The notes beneath the pieces were generated by a model. That model did no database searches, had not been told where the DNA came from, and was given only the letters and a program-made list of their open reading frames with translations. From assembly GCF_900115545.1 (NCBI RefSeq), contig NZ_FOWV01000006.1, positions 359,235 to 423,234 on the forward strand: a DNA stretch of 64,000 nt, in the 5' to 3' direction. The number at the start of each line of letters is the position of its first letter. The stretch's first letter is position 1. The position numbers were made by a program, and so were the translations under genes. The DNA comes from Ralstonia sp. NFACC01. Its GTDB lineage: Bacteria > Pseudomonadota > Gammaproteobacteria > Burkholderiales > Burkholderiaceae. Of this stretch, positions 40,249-49,507 are shown piece after piece.

Positions 40249-41190
40249 ATGCACATCCAGATCTACACGCCCGACGGCAAGCCCCAACCCTGGCTCGATG
40301 GTTTTGCGCAGGCACTGCCCGAGGCGCGGCTGTCGGTGTGGGAGCACGGTGCGGCGCAGGATGCTGACTACGCCGTGGTCTGGCAACCGCCCGCCGACAT
40401 GCTGCGCGATCGTCGCGATTTGCGCGCCGTGTTCAACCTCGGGGCGGGCGTCGATGCCATCCTCGGCCTGCGCGCGCAATCGCCCGATGCCATTCCGGAC
40501 AGCCTGCCGATCGTGCGCCTGGACGACGCCGGCATGGCCGCGCAGATGGGCGAATACGTCACGCACGCCGTGCTGCGCCTCTTCCGCCGGCTTGATGAAT
40601 ACGAGCGCCAGCAGCAAGCCAAGATGTGGCGTTTCCTCAAGCCGTTCAACCGCGATGAGTTTGTCGTCGGCGTGCTGGGCCTGGGCGTGCTCGGTACGCA
40701 CATCGCCAAGACGCTGGCGGGCTTCGGCTTTCCGGTGCGCGGCTGGAGCCGCTCTGCCAAGCACGTCGATGGCGTCGATTGCCGCGCGGGCAGCGATGCC
40801 CTGCCGGGTTTTCTCGCCGGCACGCGGGTGCTGGTGAACGTGCTGCCGCTGACGGCAGACACCGAAAACGTGATCGACGCAAAGCTGCTCGCTCAACTCG
40901 CACCGGGCGCGTTCGTTGTCAACGTGGCGCGCGGCAAGCATCTGGTGGAAGACGACCTGCTGGCCGCCGTGCGCAGCGGCCACATCGCGGGGGCTGCGCT
41001 CGACGTGTTCCGCACAGAGCCGCTGCCGGCCGACCACCCTTTCTGGACCGAACCGCGCATCCACATCACGCCGCACATTTCGGCGCTGACGCTGCGCGAG
41101 GTCAGCATTGCCCAGATCGCGCGCAAGATCCGCGCGCTGGAAGCCGGCGAACCGATTGCCGGCATCGTCGATCTGCAACGAGGTTACTGA
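40249..41190 (+). CDS. ghrA: Glyoxylate/hydroxypyruvate reductase A (D-2-hydroxyacid dehydrogenase)
   Basis: A 313-residue NAD(P)-dependent D-2-hydroxyacid dehydrogenase of the GhrA type: GAGVDAIL catalytic-domain loop, nucleotide loop LGLGVLGTHIA, VNVARGKHLVE with the substrate Arg region, and the closing TPHISAL with catalytic His. It reduces glyoxylate or other 2-oxo acids. A candidate LiuR operator sits just upstream and liuE starts one base after its stop, so it is part of the leucine regulon by position. Whether the substrate is glyoxylate or a branched 2-oxo acid is open. Confidence 0.9.
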   Translation: MHIQIYTPDGKPQPWLDGFAQALPEARLSVWEHGAAQDADYAVVWQPPADMLRDRRDLRAVFNLGAGVDAILGLRAQSPDAIPDSLPIVRLDDAGMAAQMGEYVTHAVLRLFRRLDEYERQQQAKMWRFLKPFNRDEFVVGVLGLGVLGTHIAKTLAGFGFPVRGWSRSAKHVDGVDCRAGSDALPGFLAGTRVLVNVLPLTADTENVIDAKLLAQLAPGAFVVNVARGKHLVEDDLLAAVRSGHIAGAALDVFRTEPLPADHPFWTEPRIHITPHISALTLREVSIAQIARKIRALEAGEPIAGIVDLQRGY

Positions 41191-41191
41191 G

Positions 41192-42121
41192 ATGAGCATT
41201 CCGAATTTTGTGAAGGTGGTCGAGGTCGGCCCGCGCGACGGTCTTCAGAACGAGAAGGCGCCGGTTTCCACCGACACCAAGGTCGAACTGGTTAACCGGC
41301 TGTCCGAGGCCGGCTTCGTCAACGTGGAAGCCGCGTCGTTCGTGTCACCCAAATGGGTGCCCGCAATGGCCGATGGCGCCGACGTGATGGCGCGCATACA
41401 GCGCCGGCCGGGCACGCTGTATTCGGTGCTCACACCCAACATGAAGGGCTTCGAAGGCGCCGCTGCAGCAGGCGCGGACGAGATCGTGATCTTCAGCGCC
41501 GCCAGCGAGGCCTTTGCGCAGAAGAACATCAACTGCACGATCGCTGAATCGATCGAACGCTTTGTGCCGGTGGCCCAGGCCGCCAAGGCTGCGGGCATTC
41601 GCGTGCGCGGGTCGATCTCGTGTTCGCTGGGCTGCCCGTATCAGGGCGAGGTGCCGGTGTCGTCGGTGGTGGATGTCATCAAGCGCATGGCTGATCTGGG
41701 CTGCGACGAGATCGACATTGCCGACACCATCGGCGTGGGCACGGCCGGGCAGGTGAAAACCGTGATGGAAGCCGCCGCGGCGACGTTCCCGATCGACCGC
41801 CTCTCGGGCCATTTCCACGACACGTACGGGCAGGCGCTGGCCAACATCCTCGCCAGCCTGGAAGTCGGCATCGCGATCTTCCACGCCTCGGTGGCCGGGC
41901 TGGGCGGCTGCCCGTATGCCAAGGGCGCGACCGGCAACGTCGCCACCGAAGACGTGCTGTACCTGCTGCACGGCCTGGGCATCCGCACCGGCATCGAGCT
42001 CGACAAGGTCGTGCTGGCGGGTGACTTCATCTCGCAGGCCATCGGCCGCCCGACCGCCTCGCGTGCGGGCCGCGCGCTGCTGCTCAAGCTGCAGGACCAG
42101 ATCGCCCAGGGCTGCATCTGA
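41192..42121 (+). CDS. liuE: Hydroxymethylglutaryl-CoA lyase
   Basis: A 309-residue TIM-barrel lyase that splits HMG-CoA into acetyl-CoA and acetoacetate, the last liu step. EVGPRDGLQNE (catalytic Arg/Asp region), HFHDTYGQALAN (metal His) and GLGGCPYAKGATGNVATED (catalytic Cys loop) are all present. The ATG at 41192 is one base after the ghrA stop, implying coupled translation. The in-frame open sequence before it is ghrA antisense to this reading and was rejected. Confidence 0.95.
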   Translation: MSIPNFVKVVEVGPRDGLQNEKAPVSTDTKVELVNRLSEAGFVNVEAASFVSPKWVPAMADGADVMARIQRRPGTLYSVLTPNMKGFEGAAAAGADEIVIFSAASEAFAQKNINCTIAESIERFVPVAQAAKAAGIRVRGSISCSLGCPYQGEVPVSSVVDVIKRMADLGCDEIDIADTIGVGTAGQVKTVMEAAAATFPIDRLSGHFHDTYGQALANILASLEVGIAIFHASVAGLGGCPYAKGATGNVATEDVLYLLHGLGIRTGIELDKVVLAGDFISQAIGRPTASRAGRALLLKLQDQIAQGCI

Positions 42122-42143
42122 AACCCCATCAAGAACAACGACG

Positions 42144-42644
42144 ATGACCTCTACCGATACGAACGCACCGCTGCCTGAATCCGCCCAACGCGTGGCCGAC
42201 CACCTGCGCACGCTCGGCTACGAAAAAAACATCGTGATGCTGCCGGCCACCGGCAAGACCTCCGCTGAAGCGGCTGCCGGGCTGGGCTGCTCCGTGGCCG
42301 AGATCGCCAAGTCGATCATCTTCCGACGCGCGGAAGACGATGTGCCGGTGCTGGTGATCGCCAGCGGCACCAATCGTGTCGACGAGGCAAAGGTTTCCGC
42401 GCACGTGGGCGCGCTGGCCAAGGCCGATGCGAAGTTCGTACGCGAGAAGACCGGTTACGCCATCGGCGGCGTGTGTCCGGTCGGCCATGCGGTCAAGCCT
42501 GTGATGCTGCTCGACCGCGATCTGTTCCAGTACGACAGCGTGTGGGCCGCTGCCGGCCACCCGCACGCCGTGTTCAACCTCACGCCCGCGGAACTCGAAG
42601 CCATGACGGGCGCGCCGGTGGCCGACGTCGCCTTGCGCGACTGA
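42144..42644 (+). CDS. YbaK/EbsC-family aminoacyl-tRNA deacylase-like protein
   Basis: A 166-residue single-domain protein of the YbaK/ProX fold: GCSVAEIAKSIIFR with the conserved Lys, VIASGTNRVDEAK, and GGVCPVGH. Free-standing members hydrolyse mischarged tRNAs (for example Cys-tRNA-Pro). It lies 22 bp after liuE and is probably co-transcribed, though unrelated in function. The ATG at 42144 is chosen; longer in-frame sequence overlaps liuE. Confidence 0.87.
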   Translation: MTSTDTNAPLPESAQRVADHLRTLGYEKNIVMLPATGKTSAEAAAGLGCSVAEIAKSIIFRRAEDDVPVLVIASGTNRVDEAKVSAHVGALAKADAKFVREKTGYAIGGVCPVGHAVKPVMLLDRDLFQYDSVWAAAGHPHAVFNLTPAELEAMTGAPVADVALRD

Positions 42645-42654
42645 CCGCACAAGC

Positions 42655-42921
42655 ATGGACGCCTGCACACGCGCGCAACTGAAGCTCTCGCTCGGCAAGC
42701 TGCGCAATAGCCGCGCGCAAGCCGAGCGCGCGCAGCCTGTGGCATCGCCGTGCATCAGCGTGTGCAAGATGGACGAGGCGCACGGCCTGTGCATCGGCTG
42801 CATGCGCACCATCGACGAGATTGCCGCGTGGTCGACCATGAACGACGCGGCTCGCCTGGCCGTGTGGAAAACCTTGCCCGAGCGCGCCTGCGCCTGGCTC
42901 AACGACACGCCCTGCGCCTGA
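42655..42921 (+). CDS. DUF1289 domain-containing protein
   Basis: An 88-residue protein with the family pattern SPCISVCKMDEAHGLCIGCMRTIDEIAAW, four cysteines that probably hold a metal or iron-sulfur cluster. The N-terminal 28 residues are basic. Function unknown. It sits 10 bp after the YbaK gene and 12 bp before an MBL hydrolase, in the liuE-led transcript. (The motif is at about residues 31-59; key residues are its cysteines and the central G-L-C.). Confidence 0.88.
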   Translation: MDACTRAQLKLSLGKLRNSRAQAERAQPVASPCISVCKMDEAHGLCIGCMRTIDEIAAWSTMNDAARLAVWKTLPERACAWLNDTPCA

Positions 42922-42933
42922 GCGCCCATCACC

Positions 42934-43887
42934 ATGGCCGAACACGACATCGTCACCTTGCCTGATTCGATGCGCGTGTTCGAGCGCGGCTGGCTGTCGT
43001 CCAACAACATCCTTTTCTTCGATGACGAAGCGCAGGGCGGTTGCACGCTGGTGGACACCGGCTACCTCACGCACGCCCCGCAAACCGTGGCGCTTGTGCA
43101 GCACGCGCTGCAAGGCAGGCCGCTGCGCCGTCTGCTGAACACGCACCTGCACTCCGACCATTGCGGCGGCAACGCGGCGCTGCAGGCCATCTACGGCAGT
43201 CACACGCGCGTGCCCGCCGCGCAGATCGACGACGTGCGCCGCTGGGATACCGACGCCCTCAGCTACGGCCCCACCGGCCAGGAGTGCGCACGCTTCACGT
43301 TGCCGGATCGCGATGCCGACGCAGGCCTCGCTGACGGTATGACTGCACGACTGGGCGGCTTCGACTGGCAGGTCATCAGCGCACCCGGGCACGACCCGCA
43401 CGCGGTCATCCTCTTCAACCCCGACACACGCGTGCTGATCTCTGCCGATGCGTTGTGGGAGCGCGGCTTTGGTGTGATCTTTCCCGAACTGGAAGGCGAG
43501 AGCGGTTTTGCCGAACAGCAGGCCATTCTTGAGCGCATCGCGCAGCTCGACGCGCGCGTGGTGATTCCCGGACATGGCCGGCCGTTCACCAGCGTCAACG
43601 CCGCGATTGATGCATCGCTGGGGCGTCTTGCGTATCTGCGTGCAGACCCGGAGCGCAATGCGCTGCACGCCATCCGCGTGCTGGTGAAGTTCAAGCTGCT
43701 GGAGCAGCAGGCCCTGTCGCACGAGGCGCTGTTTGCGTGGTTCACGCAGACCACGCTGATGCCGCGCTTGCAGGCGCGCTTCTTCGCAAGCCAATCGATG
43801 GAAACGTTGGTGGATGCCGCGATCGCAGCGCTGGTCAAGGCAGGCGCCGCCACCGTCGAACACGGCCGCATCCTGAACCGCGATTGA
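42934..43887 (+). CDS. MBL-fold metallo-hydrolase
   Basis: A 317-residue metallo-beta-lactamase-fold protein: zinc motif HLHSDHCGG (His71, His73, Asp75, His76), APGHDPHAV and VIPGHGRPF later in the chain. It is distinct from the MBL protein at 22286. The C-terminal 70 residues form a helical domain, as in lactonase or thioesterase-like members. Substrate unknown. It is the probable last gene of the liuE transcript before the TetR gene. Confidence 0.87.
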   Translation: MAEHDIVTLPDSMRVFERGWLSSNNILFFDDEAQGGCTLVDTGYLTHAPQTVALVQHALQGRPLRRLLNTHLHSDHCGGNAALQAIYGSHTRVPAAQIDDVRRWDTDALSYGPTGQECARFTLPDRDADAGLADGMTARLGGFDWQVISAPGHDPHAVILFNPDTRVLISADALWERGFGVIFPELEGESGFAEQQAILERIAQLDARVVIPGHGRPFTSVNAAIDASLGRLAYLRADPERNALHAIRVLVKFKLLEQQALSHEALFAWFTQTTLMPRLQARFFASQSMETLVDAAIAALVKAGAATVEHGRILNRD

Positions 43888-43948
43888 CGTGCCGCTCGGT
43901 GGCGATGCCCCGCTACAATGCAGCGACGCCTCTTCTCTTCGCCTGGGC

Positions 43949-44614
43949 ATGCCGAAACCTGCCACACCCACCCCGCCCGAATCTGCCACAGAAGCCGAAA
44001 CACCGCGCCGCAAGCGCGGCCGTCCTGCGCAGGATGCCAACGAGGGCTTGCGCCGCGCGCTGATCGAGCAATCGGCCAGACTGTTCCGCGAGAAGGGCTA
44101 CGGCAACACCACGGTGCGCGACATTGCCGCCGCCACGGGCGTTCATGCGGGCAGTTGGTTCTACTACTTCAAGACTAAGCAGGACATCCTGCAAGCGGTG
44201 ATCGAACACGGCCTGACCGTGGCGCTGGCGGACATCGAAGCCATCGATATCGACGACCTGCCGCCGCGCGAGGCGATGCGCCAACTCGTGCGCGCGCATC
44301 TCTACACGATCCTTGCGCCCCACCAGGATTTCATTCCGGTGATGCTGTACGAGTGGCGCTCGCTCGATACGCAGGCGCAAGAACGCATCATCGCGCTCAA
44401 GGATCGCTACGAAGACATCTGGACGCGCGTGATCGACCGCCTGCGCGCCTCAGGCGAATGGGCACACCCGACGCCCGTTGACCGCCTGCTGATGTTCGGT
44501 GCGCTCAACTGGACGGCGCAGTGGTATCAGGCTGGCGCGGGCATCAGCATTGACGCGCTGGCCGATCAGGCGGTGCTGTTCATCCTGCGTACGCCGCCCC
44601 AGCCGGCGGCCTAG
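43949..44614 (+). CDS. TetR family transcriptional regulator
   Basis: A 221-residue repressor-type protein: a basic, low-complexity lead (RRKRGRP), then the TetR HTH (about 32-78, TTVRDIAAATGVHAGSWFYYF) and a helical ligand domain. The ATG at 43949 was chosen over a GTG at 43889. It ends seven bases from the convergent acyl-CoA ligase gene. In Pseudomonas the atu cluster is repressed by a TetR protein (AtuR); adjacency here suggests an equivalent role, acting on the promoter near 55.8 kb. That is inference. Confidence 0.88.
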   Translation: MPKPATPTPPESATEAETPRRKRGRPAQDANEGLRRALIEQSARLFREKGYGNTTVRDIAAATGVHAGSWFYYFKTKQDILQAVIEHGLTVALADIEAIDIDDLPPREAMRQLVRAHLYTILAPHQDFIPVMLYEWRSLDTQAQERIIALKDRYEDIWTRVIDRLRASGEWAHPTPVDRLLMFGALNWTAQWYQAGAGISIDALADQAVLFILRTPPQPAA

Positions 44615-44620
44615 TCCTCG

Positions 44621-46207
44621 CTATCGCGCGTCGCCTTCGAACAGCGTCTGGTTGGCGCTGCGCAGCACGTGCTTCTGGATCTTGCCGGTCGCTGTCATGG
44701 GCAGCTTGTCGACCACGGCAATGTGTTTTGGCACTTCAAAGCCACCGAGATGCTCTCGGCAGTGTGCCTGCAACGCGGCAGCATCGGCTTGTGCATCGGG
44801 CTTGAGGCAGACAAACGCAGCCACCGCTTCCACCCAGTGCACATGCGGCAAGCCGACCACCGCGGCATTCGCCACGGCCGGGTGCCGCAGCAACACTTCT
44901 TCCACCTTGACCGAGGGCACGTTCTCACCGCCGGTCTTGATCATGTCCTTGATGCGGTCCTTGAACTGAAGCTGGCCATCGGCATCCCACATGCCGAGGT
45001 CGCCCGTGTGGTGCCAGCCGAAGCGGCGCGCGTTGGCCGTGGCCTGCGGGTCCTTGTAGTAGCCGAGCATGACGTTGGGGCCGCGATGCACGATCTCGCC
45101 CAATTGGTTCGGGCCGAGCAGATTGCCTTGATCGTCCATCACCGCTGCTTCGTTCACCATGCACGGCTGGCCCCAATAGTTGCCGGTGCGCTGCAGTTGC
45201 TGGTTGGGCGCGAAATACATCGTCATCGGGAAGATTTCGGTCTGGCCGGAGCCGAGCGCAAAGTTCGGACACACCTCGGCAATCAGGCGCTCGAGCAGCG
45301 GCTTGGCCATCGGCGCCATCGCATACAGGCATAGGCGCAGGCTGGACAGATCTCGCTGCGCGCGCAGCGGATGGTGCAGCAGCGCGGCGTACGTGAGCGG
45401 CAGGCCGAACAGTTGCGTGATGCGCTCGTTCGCAATCGCGTCGAGCAGCGCTGCCGGATCAAAGCCGCGCTGGATGACGAGCGTGGCGCCCACCATCATC
45501 GCGGACGCGGCGGTCGCAAACTGCGCGCAGTGGAACATCGGCAGCAGGCACGAGAACACGTCGGTCTCGTTCAGATTGAGGCCGGCGATGTTGGACATCA
45601 ACGCGGCATGCACCGAGCGGTGCGAGTGCATTGCGCCCTTCGGCCGGCCGGTCGTGCCGCTGGTGTACATGATGAGCGCGAGATCGCGATCGTCGATCAC
45701 CACGGCGGGCAGCGTATCGGCGTGGCCTTGCAGCGCCTGCTCCACGGTTTGCGGGCCATCGGCAACCGGTGCGCCGAAGCATTGATGCGCGGGCAGCGCG
45801 AGCGCCGACAGCGTGTCGCGCAGCGCCGGGTAAAGCGCCGCGTCGATCACCACGTGCCGCGCCTCGGCATGCTCGAGGATGTAGCGCACATCGTCCGGAC
45901 CGAGCATCGCGTTGATCGGCACCCACACCAGCCCCGCCTTGAGAATGCCGTACGCGGCCACCAGAAACTGCGCCGAGTTGCCGCAGAGCATCGCCACCTT
46001 GTCGCCGGGCAAGAGGCCGCTTGCAAGCAGCGCGTGCGCATAGCGATTGCTGTCTGCATTGAGTTCGCCATGCGTCATGCGGCGCGGGCCGTCCACCAGC
46101 GCGACCTTCGCGCCGAACTTGCGTGCACTGCGATGCAACGTGTCGCCCAGCGCCACCCGGTTCAGCAGGTTGGCTTCAAGCGTGGTGTCTGGCGTGGCTT
46201 CGGACAT
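44621..46207 (-). CDS. AMP-dependent acyl-CoA synthetase (ligase)
   Basis: A 528-residue ANL-family ligase that activates a carboxylic acid to its CoA thioester via acyl-AMP. YTSGTTGRPKG is the P-loop, HTGDLGMWD and KDMIKTGGEN mark the hinge, and the C-terminal catalytic Lys is in TATGKIQK. The substrate pocket cannot be read with confidence. It is the last gene of the minus-strand branched-acyl-CoA operon, 84 bp after the biotin carboxylase gene. GGAG lies ten bases before the ATG at 46207. In atu clusters this position is filled by AtuH. Confidence 0.92.
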   Translation of the reverse strand: MSEATPDTTLEANLLNRVALGDTLHRSARKFGAKVALVDGPRRMTHGELNADSNRYAHALLASGLLPGDKVAMLCGNSAQFLVAAYGILKAGLVWVPINAMLGPDDVRYILEHAEARHVVIDAALYPALRDTLSALALPAHQCFGAPVADGPQTVEQALQGHADTLPAVVIDDRDLALIMYTSGTTGRPKGAMHSHRSVHAALMSNIAGLNLNETDVFSCLLPMFHCAQFATAASAMMVGATLVIQRGFDPAALLDAIANERITQLFGLPLTYAALLHHPLRAQRDLSSLRLCLYAMAPMAKPLLERLIAEVCPNFALGSGQTEIFPMTMYFAPNQQLQRTGNYWGQPCMVNEAAVMDDQGNLLGPNQLGEIVHRGPNVMLGYYKDPQATANARRFGWHHTGDLGMWDADGQLQFKDRIKDMIKTGGENVPSVKVEEVLLRHPAVANAAVVGLPHVHWVEAVAAFVCLKPDAQADAAALQAHCREHLGGFEVPKHIAVVDKLPMTATGKIQKHVLRSANQTLFEGDAR

Positions 46208-46291
46208 GGGACGTCTCCTATGGACTGCATTGACTGCATTGACCACATGAACTGCACGACGAAACGATGGATCGGGACGGCAGTGCAGCCG

Positions 46292-48286
46292 TCAGGCCGC
46301 GGCAATCTCCATCAACAACCCGCCGGGCGCAACCTGTGCCCCGACCTGGGTGAACAGACCTTTCACCTCGCCTGCGAGCGGCGCGGCAATGCTGTGCTCC
46401 ATCTTCATCGCCTCCACCACCAGCAGCACCTGACCGGCGCAAACGGCCTCGCCTTCGGCCACGTGCACGGCAACCACGCGGCCGTTCATCGGTGCGCTGA
46501 TGCGGCCGCTGCCGGTTTGCGTGCCGCTGCGCTCGGCCTTGGCGTAGGTGGTGTCGATGGCGGTGTGTTCGATGCCATTCAGCACGAAGTGGCAAGCGCC
46601 GGCCGTGACGGCGTAATCCACCGCGTGGAATGTGTCGCCCAGCGCCAGCGTGACGCGACCGTCGCCCTCTGACACAAGCGCCACCTGCGTGGCACCGCCG
46701 TCCCAGGCCAGTTCCCATTGCTGCGCACCGAGCGCACGCACGCGCATGTCGATCGCTTCGCCGTCGAGCGTAAAGCGGCACAGCGTCGGATACGTGCGGC
46801 TGCTGGCCCACCCATGCAGTTCTGCGGGATAGCGGCGTGCGGTGTCTTCACGCAAGTGGGTGAGCAGCACGGCAGCCGCCTGGCAGATCGCTGCATCGGG
46901 TACGGCCGCCTGCCGCGTCGCCGCCGGGAAATGGCGGTCGATGAACGCCGTCGACACATCGCCGGCAAGGAACGCCGGATGCGCCACGCAGTCGCGCAGA
47001 AACGCCCGGTTGGTCGGCAGCCCAAGCAGCAGGCAATCGTCCAGGGCGCGCGCAAGACGTCGGCAGGCATCGGCGCGGTCGGTGCCGTGCGCGACGATCT
47101 TGGCGAGCATCGAGTCGTAGTACGGCGAAACGACGAGCCCGTCGGTCAACGCATGGTCCGTGCGCACATCTCCGGGCGCACGCCAGCGCGCGACGGTGCC
47201 GCTCTGCGGCAGGAAATTCTGCTGCGGGTCTTCTGCGCACAGGCGCACTTCGATGGCGTGCCCGCCTTGTGCGCGACGTGCATCGATGGCGTCTTGCGCA
47301 AGCGGCAACGGCTCGCCCAGCGCTACGCGCAACTGCCACTCGACCAGATCGACGCCGACGATCGCTTCGGTCACCGCATGCTCGACTTGCAGGCGTGTGT
47401 TCATCTCCATGAAGTAGAACGCGCCGTCCGGGGCGAGCAAGAATTCCAGCGTGCCCGCGCCCACGTAGCCGATGGCGCGTGCCGCCGCCACCGACACTGC
47501 ACCCATGCGCGCACGCAGCTCGGGCGATACGGCCGGCGACGGCGATTCTTCAATCACCTTCTGATGCCGGCGCTGCACCGAACAATCGCGCTCCCCGAGG
47601 TGGACCACGTTGCCGTGCGCATCGGCAAAGACTTGAATCTCGATGTGGCGCGGCTCGACGATGGCTTTTTCGAGGATCAACTCGCCCGAGCCAAACGCGT
47701 TTTCCGCTTCGGAGCGCGCGGACTGCAGCGCCGCCGCAAACTGCTCCGCCCGGTCTACGCGCCGCATGCCGCGTCCGCCGCCGCCAGCGGCCGCCTTGAT
47801 CATCACCGGATAGCCAATCCGTGCGGCTTTCTCGGCCATGCGCTCGGCCGATTGGTCTTCGCCTTGATAGCCCGGCACGCACGGCACGCCGGCGGCTTCC
47901 ATGAGGCGCTTGGCGCCGGCCTTGTTGCCCATTGCGCGGATGGCATCTGCGGGTGGGCCGATGAAGACGAGGCCGGCATCCGCACATGCGCCGGCAAAGG
48001 CATCGCTCTCGGCCAGAAAGCCATAGCCTGGATGGACCGCCTGCGCGCCCGACTTGCGCGCCGCCTCCAACAACGCCGCAACGTTCAGGTACGACGCCTG
48101 CGGTTGCGACGCACCAATCGGCAACGCAAGATCGGCCGCGCGGCAATGCGGCGCATCGCGGTCAGCCTCGGAATACACGGCAATGGTGCGCATGCCAAGG
48201 CGACGCGCAGTGCGCATGATGCGCAGCGCAATCTCGCCCCGGTTGGCGATGAGGATCGAGCGGAATGCGGCATGCGAGGTGGCCAT
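46292..48286 (-). CDS. Acyl-CoA carboxylase, biotin carboxylase (alpha) subunit, AtuF-like
   Basis: A 664-residue biotin carboxylase/biotinyl fusion: SILIANRGEIALRIM opening, glycine loop AAGGGGRGMRR, RDCSVQRRHQKVIEE, and Lys628 in EAMKMEH. It is a paralogue of LiuD. The partner beta subunit is encoded at 49508-51127. In the atu pathway this pair is geranyl-CoA carboxylase; here the substrate is inferred from context only. Four bases separate it from the upstream dehydrogenase. Confidence 0.9.
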   Translation of the reverse strand: MATSHAAFRSILIANRGEIALRIMRTARRLGMRTIAVYSEADRDAPHCRAADLALPIGASQPQASYLNVAALLEAARKSGAQAVHPGYGFLAESDAFAGACADAGLVFIGPPADAIRAMGNKAGAKRLMEAAGVPCVPGYQGEDQSAERMAEKAARIGYPVMIKAAAGGGGRGMRRVDRAEQFAAALQSARSEAENAFGSGELILEKAIVEPRHIEIQVFADAHGNVVHLGERDCSVQRRHQKVIEESPSPAVSPELRARMGAVSVAAARAIGYVGAGTLEFLLAPDGAFYFMEMNTRLQVEHAVTEAIVGVDLVEWQLRVALGEPLPLAQDAIDARRAQGGHAIEVRLCAEDPQQNFLPQSGTVARWRAPGDVRTDHALTDGLVVSPYYDSMLAKIVAHGTDRADACRRLARALDDCLLLGLPTNRAFLRDCVAHPAFLAGDVSTAFIDRHFPAATRQAAVPDAAICQAAAVLLTHLREDTARRYPAELHGWASSRTYPTLCRFTLDGEAIDMRVRALGAQQWELAWDGGATQVALVSEGDGRVTLALGDTFHAVDYAVTAGACHFVLNGIEHTAIDTTYAKAERSGTQTGSGRISAPMNGRVVAVHVAEGEAVCAGQVLLVVEAMKMEHSIAAPLAGEVKGLFTQVGAQVAPGGLLMEIAAA

Positions 48287-48290
48287 CGCG

Positions 48291-49448
48291 TTAGCCCTTC
48301 TTGCCCGGCAGCGTGTTCATGTATTTGCAGATGATGCCGAGCATCACCTCGTCCGCGCCGCCGCCAATCGAGCCCAGACGCCCGTCACGGTAATAGCGCG
48401 AGACCGGGTTGTCCCACGTGAAGCCCATGCCGCCCCAGAACTGCAGGCAGGCATCCGGCACGATGCGCGCCAGCCGCCCCGCCTTGAGCTTGGCCATCGA
48501 TGCCAGCTCCGTCACGTCCTGCCCCTGGATGTACAGATCGCACGCGCGATACGTGAGCGCGCGCAACGCTTCCACTTCCGTCTTCAGCTCGGCCAGCTTG
48601 AAGTGCACCCACTGGTTGTCGAGCAGGCTGGCGCCAAACAACTTGCGCTCGCGCGCGTACTCGGCGGTGGTCTCGATGCACATCGTCATCGTTGCCAGGC
48701 TGCTGGCCGCGGCCCACATGCGCTCCTCCTGGAACTGCAGCATCTGGTACGTGAAGCCCTTGCCTTCCTCGCCGATGCGGTAGCGTTGGGGCACGCGCAC
48801 GTCGTCAAAGTAGATGAGGCCCGTGTCCGACGAATTCATGCCGATCTTGCGGATCTTCTTGCCGACCGACACGCCCTTCGTGTTCATCGGCACGATGATG
48901 AGCGACTTGTTGCGGTGGGCGGGATCGTCCGACGTGTTGGCCAGCAGGCACATCCAGTCGGCCTGCAGGCTGTTGGTGATCCACATCTTGCTGCCGTTGA
49001 TGATGTAGTCGTCGCCGTCCTTGCGCGCGGTGGTTTTGATGCTCGCCACATCGGAGCCCGCGCTCGGCTCCGACACGCCCACGCACGCCACCGCATCGCC
49101 GCTGATGGCGGGGGCGAGAAACTGCGCGCGCAGTTCGTCCGAACCGAAGCGTGCGAGCGCGGGCGTCGCCATGTCGGTCTGCACGCCAATCGCCATGGGC
49201 ACGCCGCCGCAGTGGATGTGCCCAAGCGTCTCGGCCATCGCCATCGCATACGAATAGTCGAGCCCCAGACCGCCGAATTCGGTGGGCTTGGCGATGCCGA
49301 GAAAGCCCAGCTCGCCCATCTTCTTGAAGAGCTGCTTGGCGGGAAACATCTCCGCCGCTTCCCATTCATCCACGTACGGGTTGATGTCGCTGTCGATGAA
49401 GCGTTTCAGGTTGCGCTGCAGTTCCTGGTGCTCGTGCGTGAAGTGCAT
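48291..49448 (-). CDS. Acyl-CoA dehydrogenase, isovaleryl/citronellyl type (AtuD-like)
   Basis: A 385-residue FAD dehydrogenase. The G-helix base Glu242 (FQEERMWAAA) aligns with Glu248 of LiuA, and the C-terminal loop is IGGGADEVM with no EGT glutamate. This geometry is that of isovaleryl and long/branched-chain enzymes. VSEPSAGSD and MWITNS are flavin contacts. In atu clusters AtuD oxidises citronellyl-CoA. It is co-transcribed with carboxylase subunits on both sides. Confidence 0.9.
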   Translation of the reverse strand: MHFTHEHQELQRNLKRFIDSDINPYVDEWEAAEMFPAKQLFKKMGELGFLGIAKPTEFGGLGLDYSYAMAMAETLGHIHCGGVPMAIGVQTDMATPALARFGSDELRAQFLAPAISGDAVACVGVSEPSAGSDVASIKTTARKDGDDYIINGSKMWITNSLQADWMCLLANTSDDPAHRNKSLIIVPMNTKGVSVGKKIRKIGMNSSDTGLIYFDDVRVPQRYRIGEEGKGFTYQMLQFQEERMWAAASSLATMTMCIETTAEYARERKLFGASLLDNQWVHFKLAELKTEVEALRALTYRACDLYIQGQDVTELASMAKLKAGRLARIVPDACLQFWGGMGFTWDNPVSRYYRDGRLGSIGGGADEVMLGIICKYMNTLPGKKG

Positions 49449-49507
49449 GGTGTCTCGCTCCGTTGTCCTGGTGTGCTGGGCTGTTCGTGTATGGATTTCG
49501 GGATGCG

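Noticed and set aside
43884-43919. TTGACG and TACAAT before the TetR gene as a promoter
   Set aside because: The 24-bp spacing is too long for a sigma-70 promoter; the TTGACG also overlaps the preceding stop codon.
46718-48334. 538-codon plus-strand frame across the biotin carboxylase gene
   Set aside because: Antisense shadow without domain or plausible RBS.
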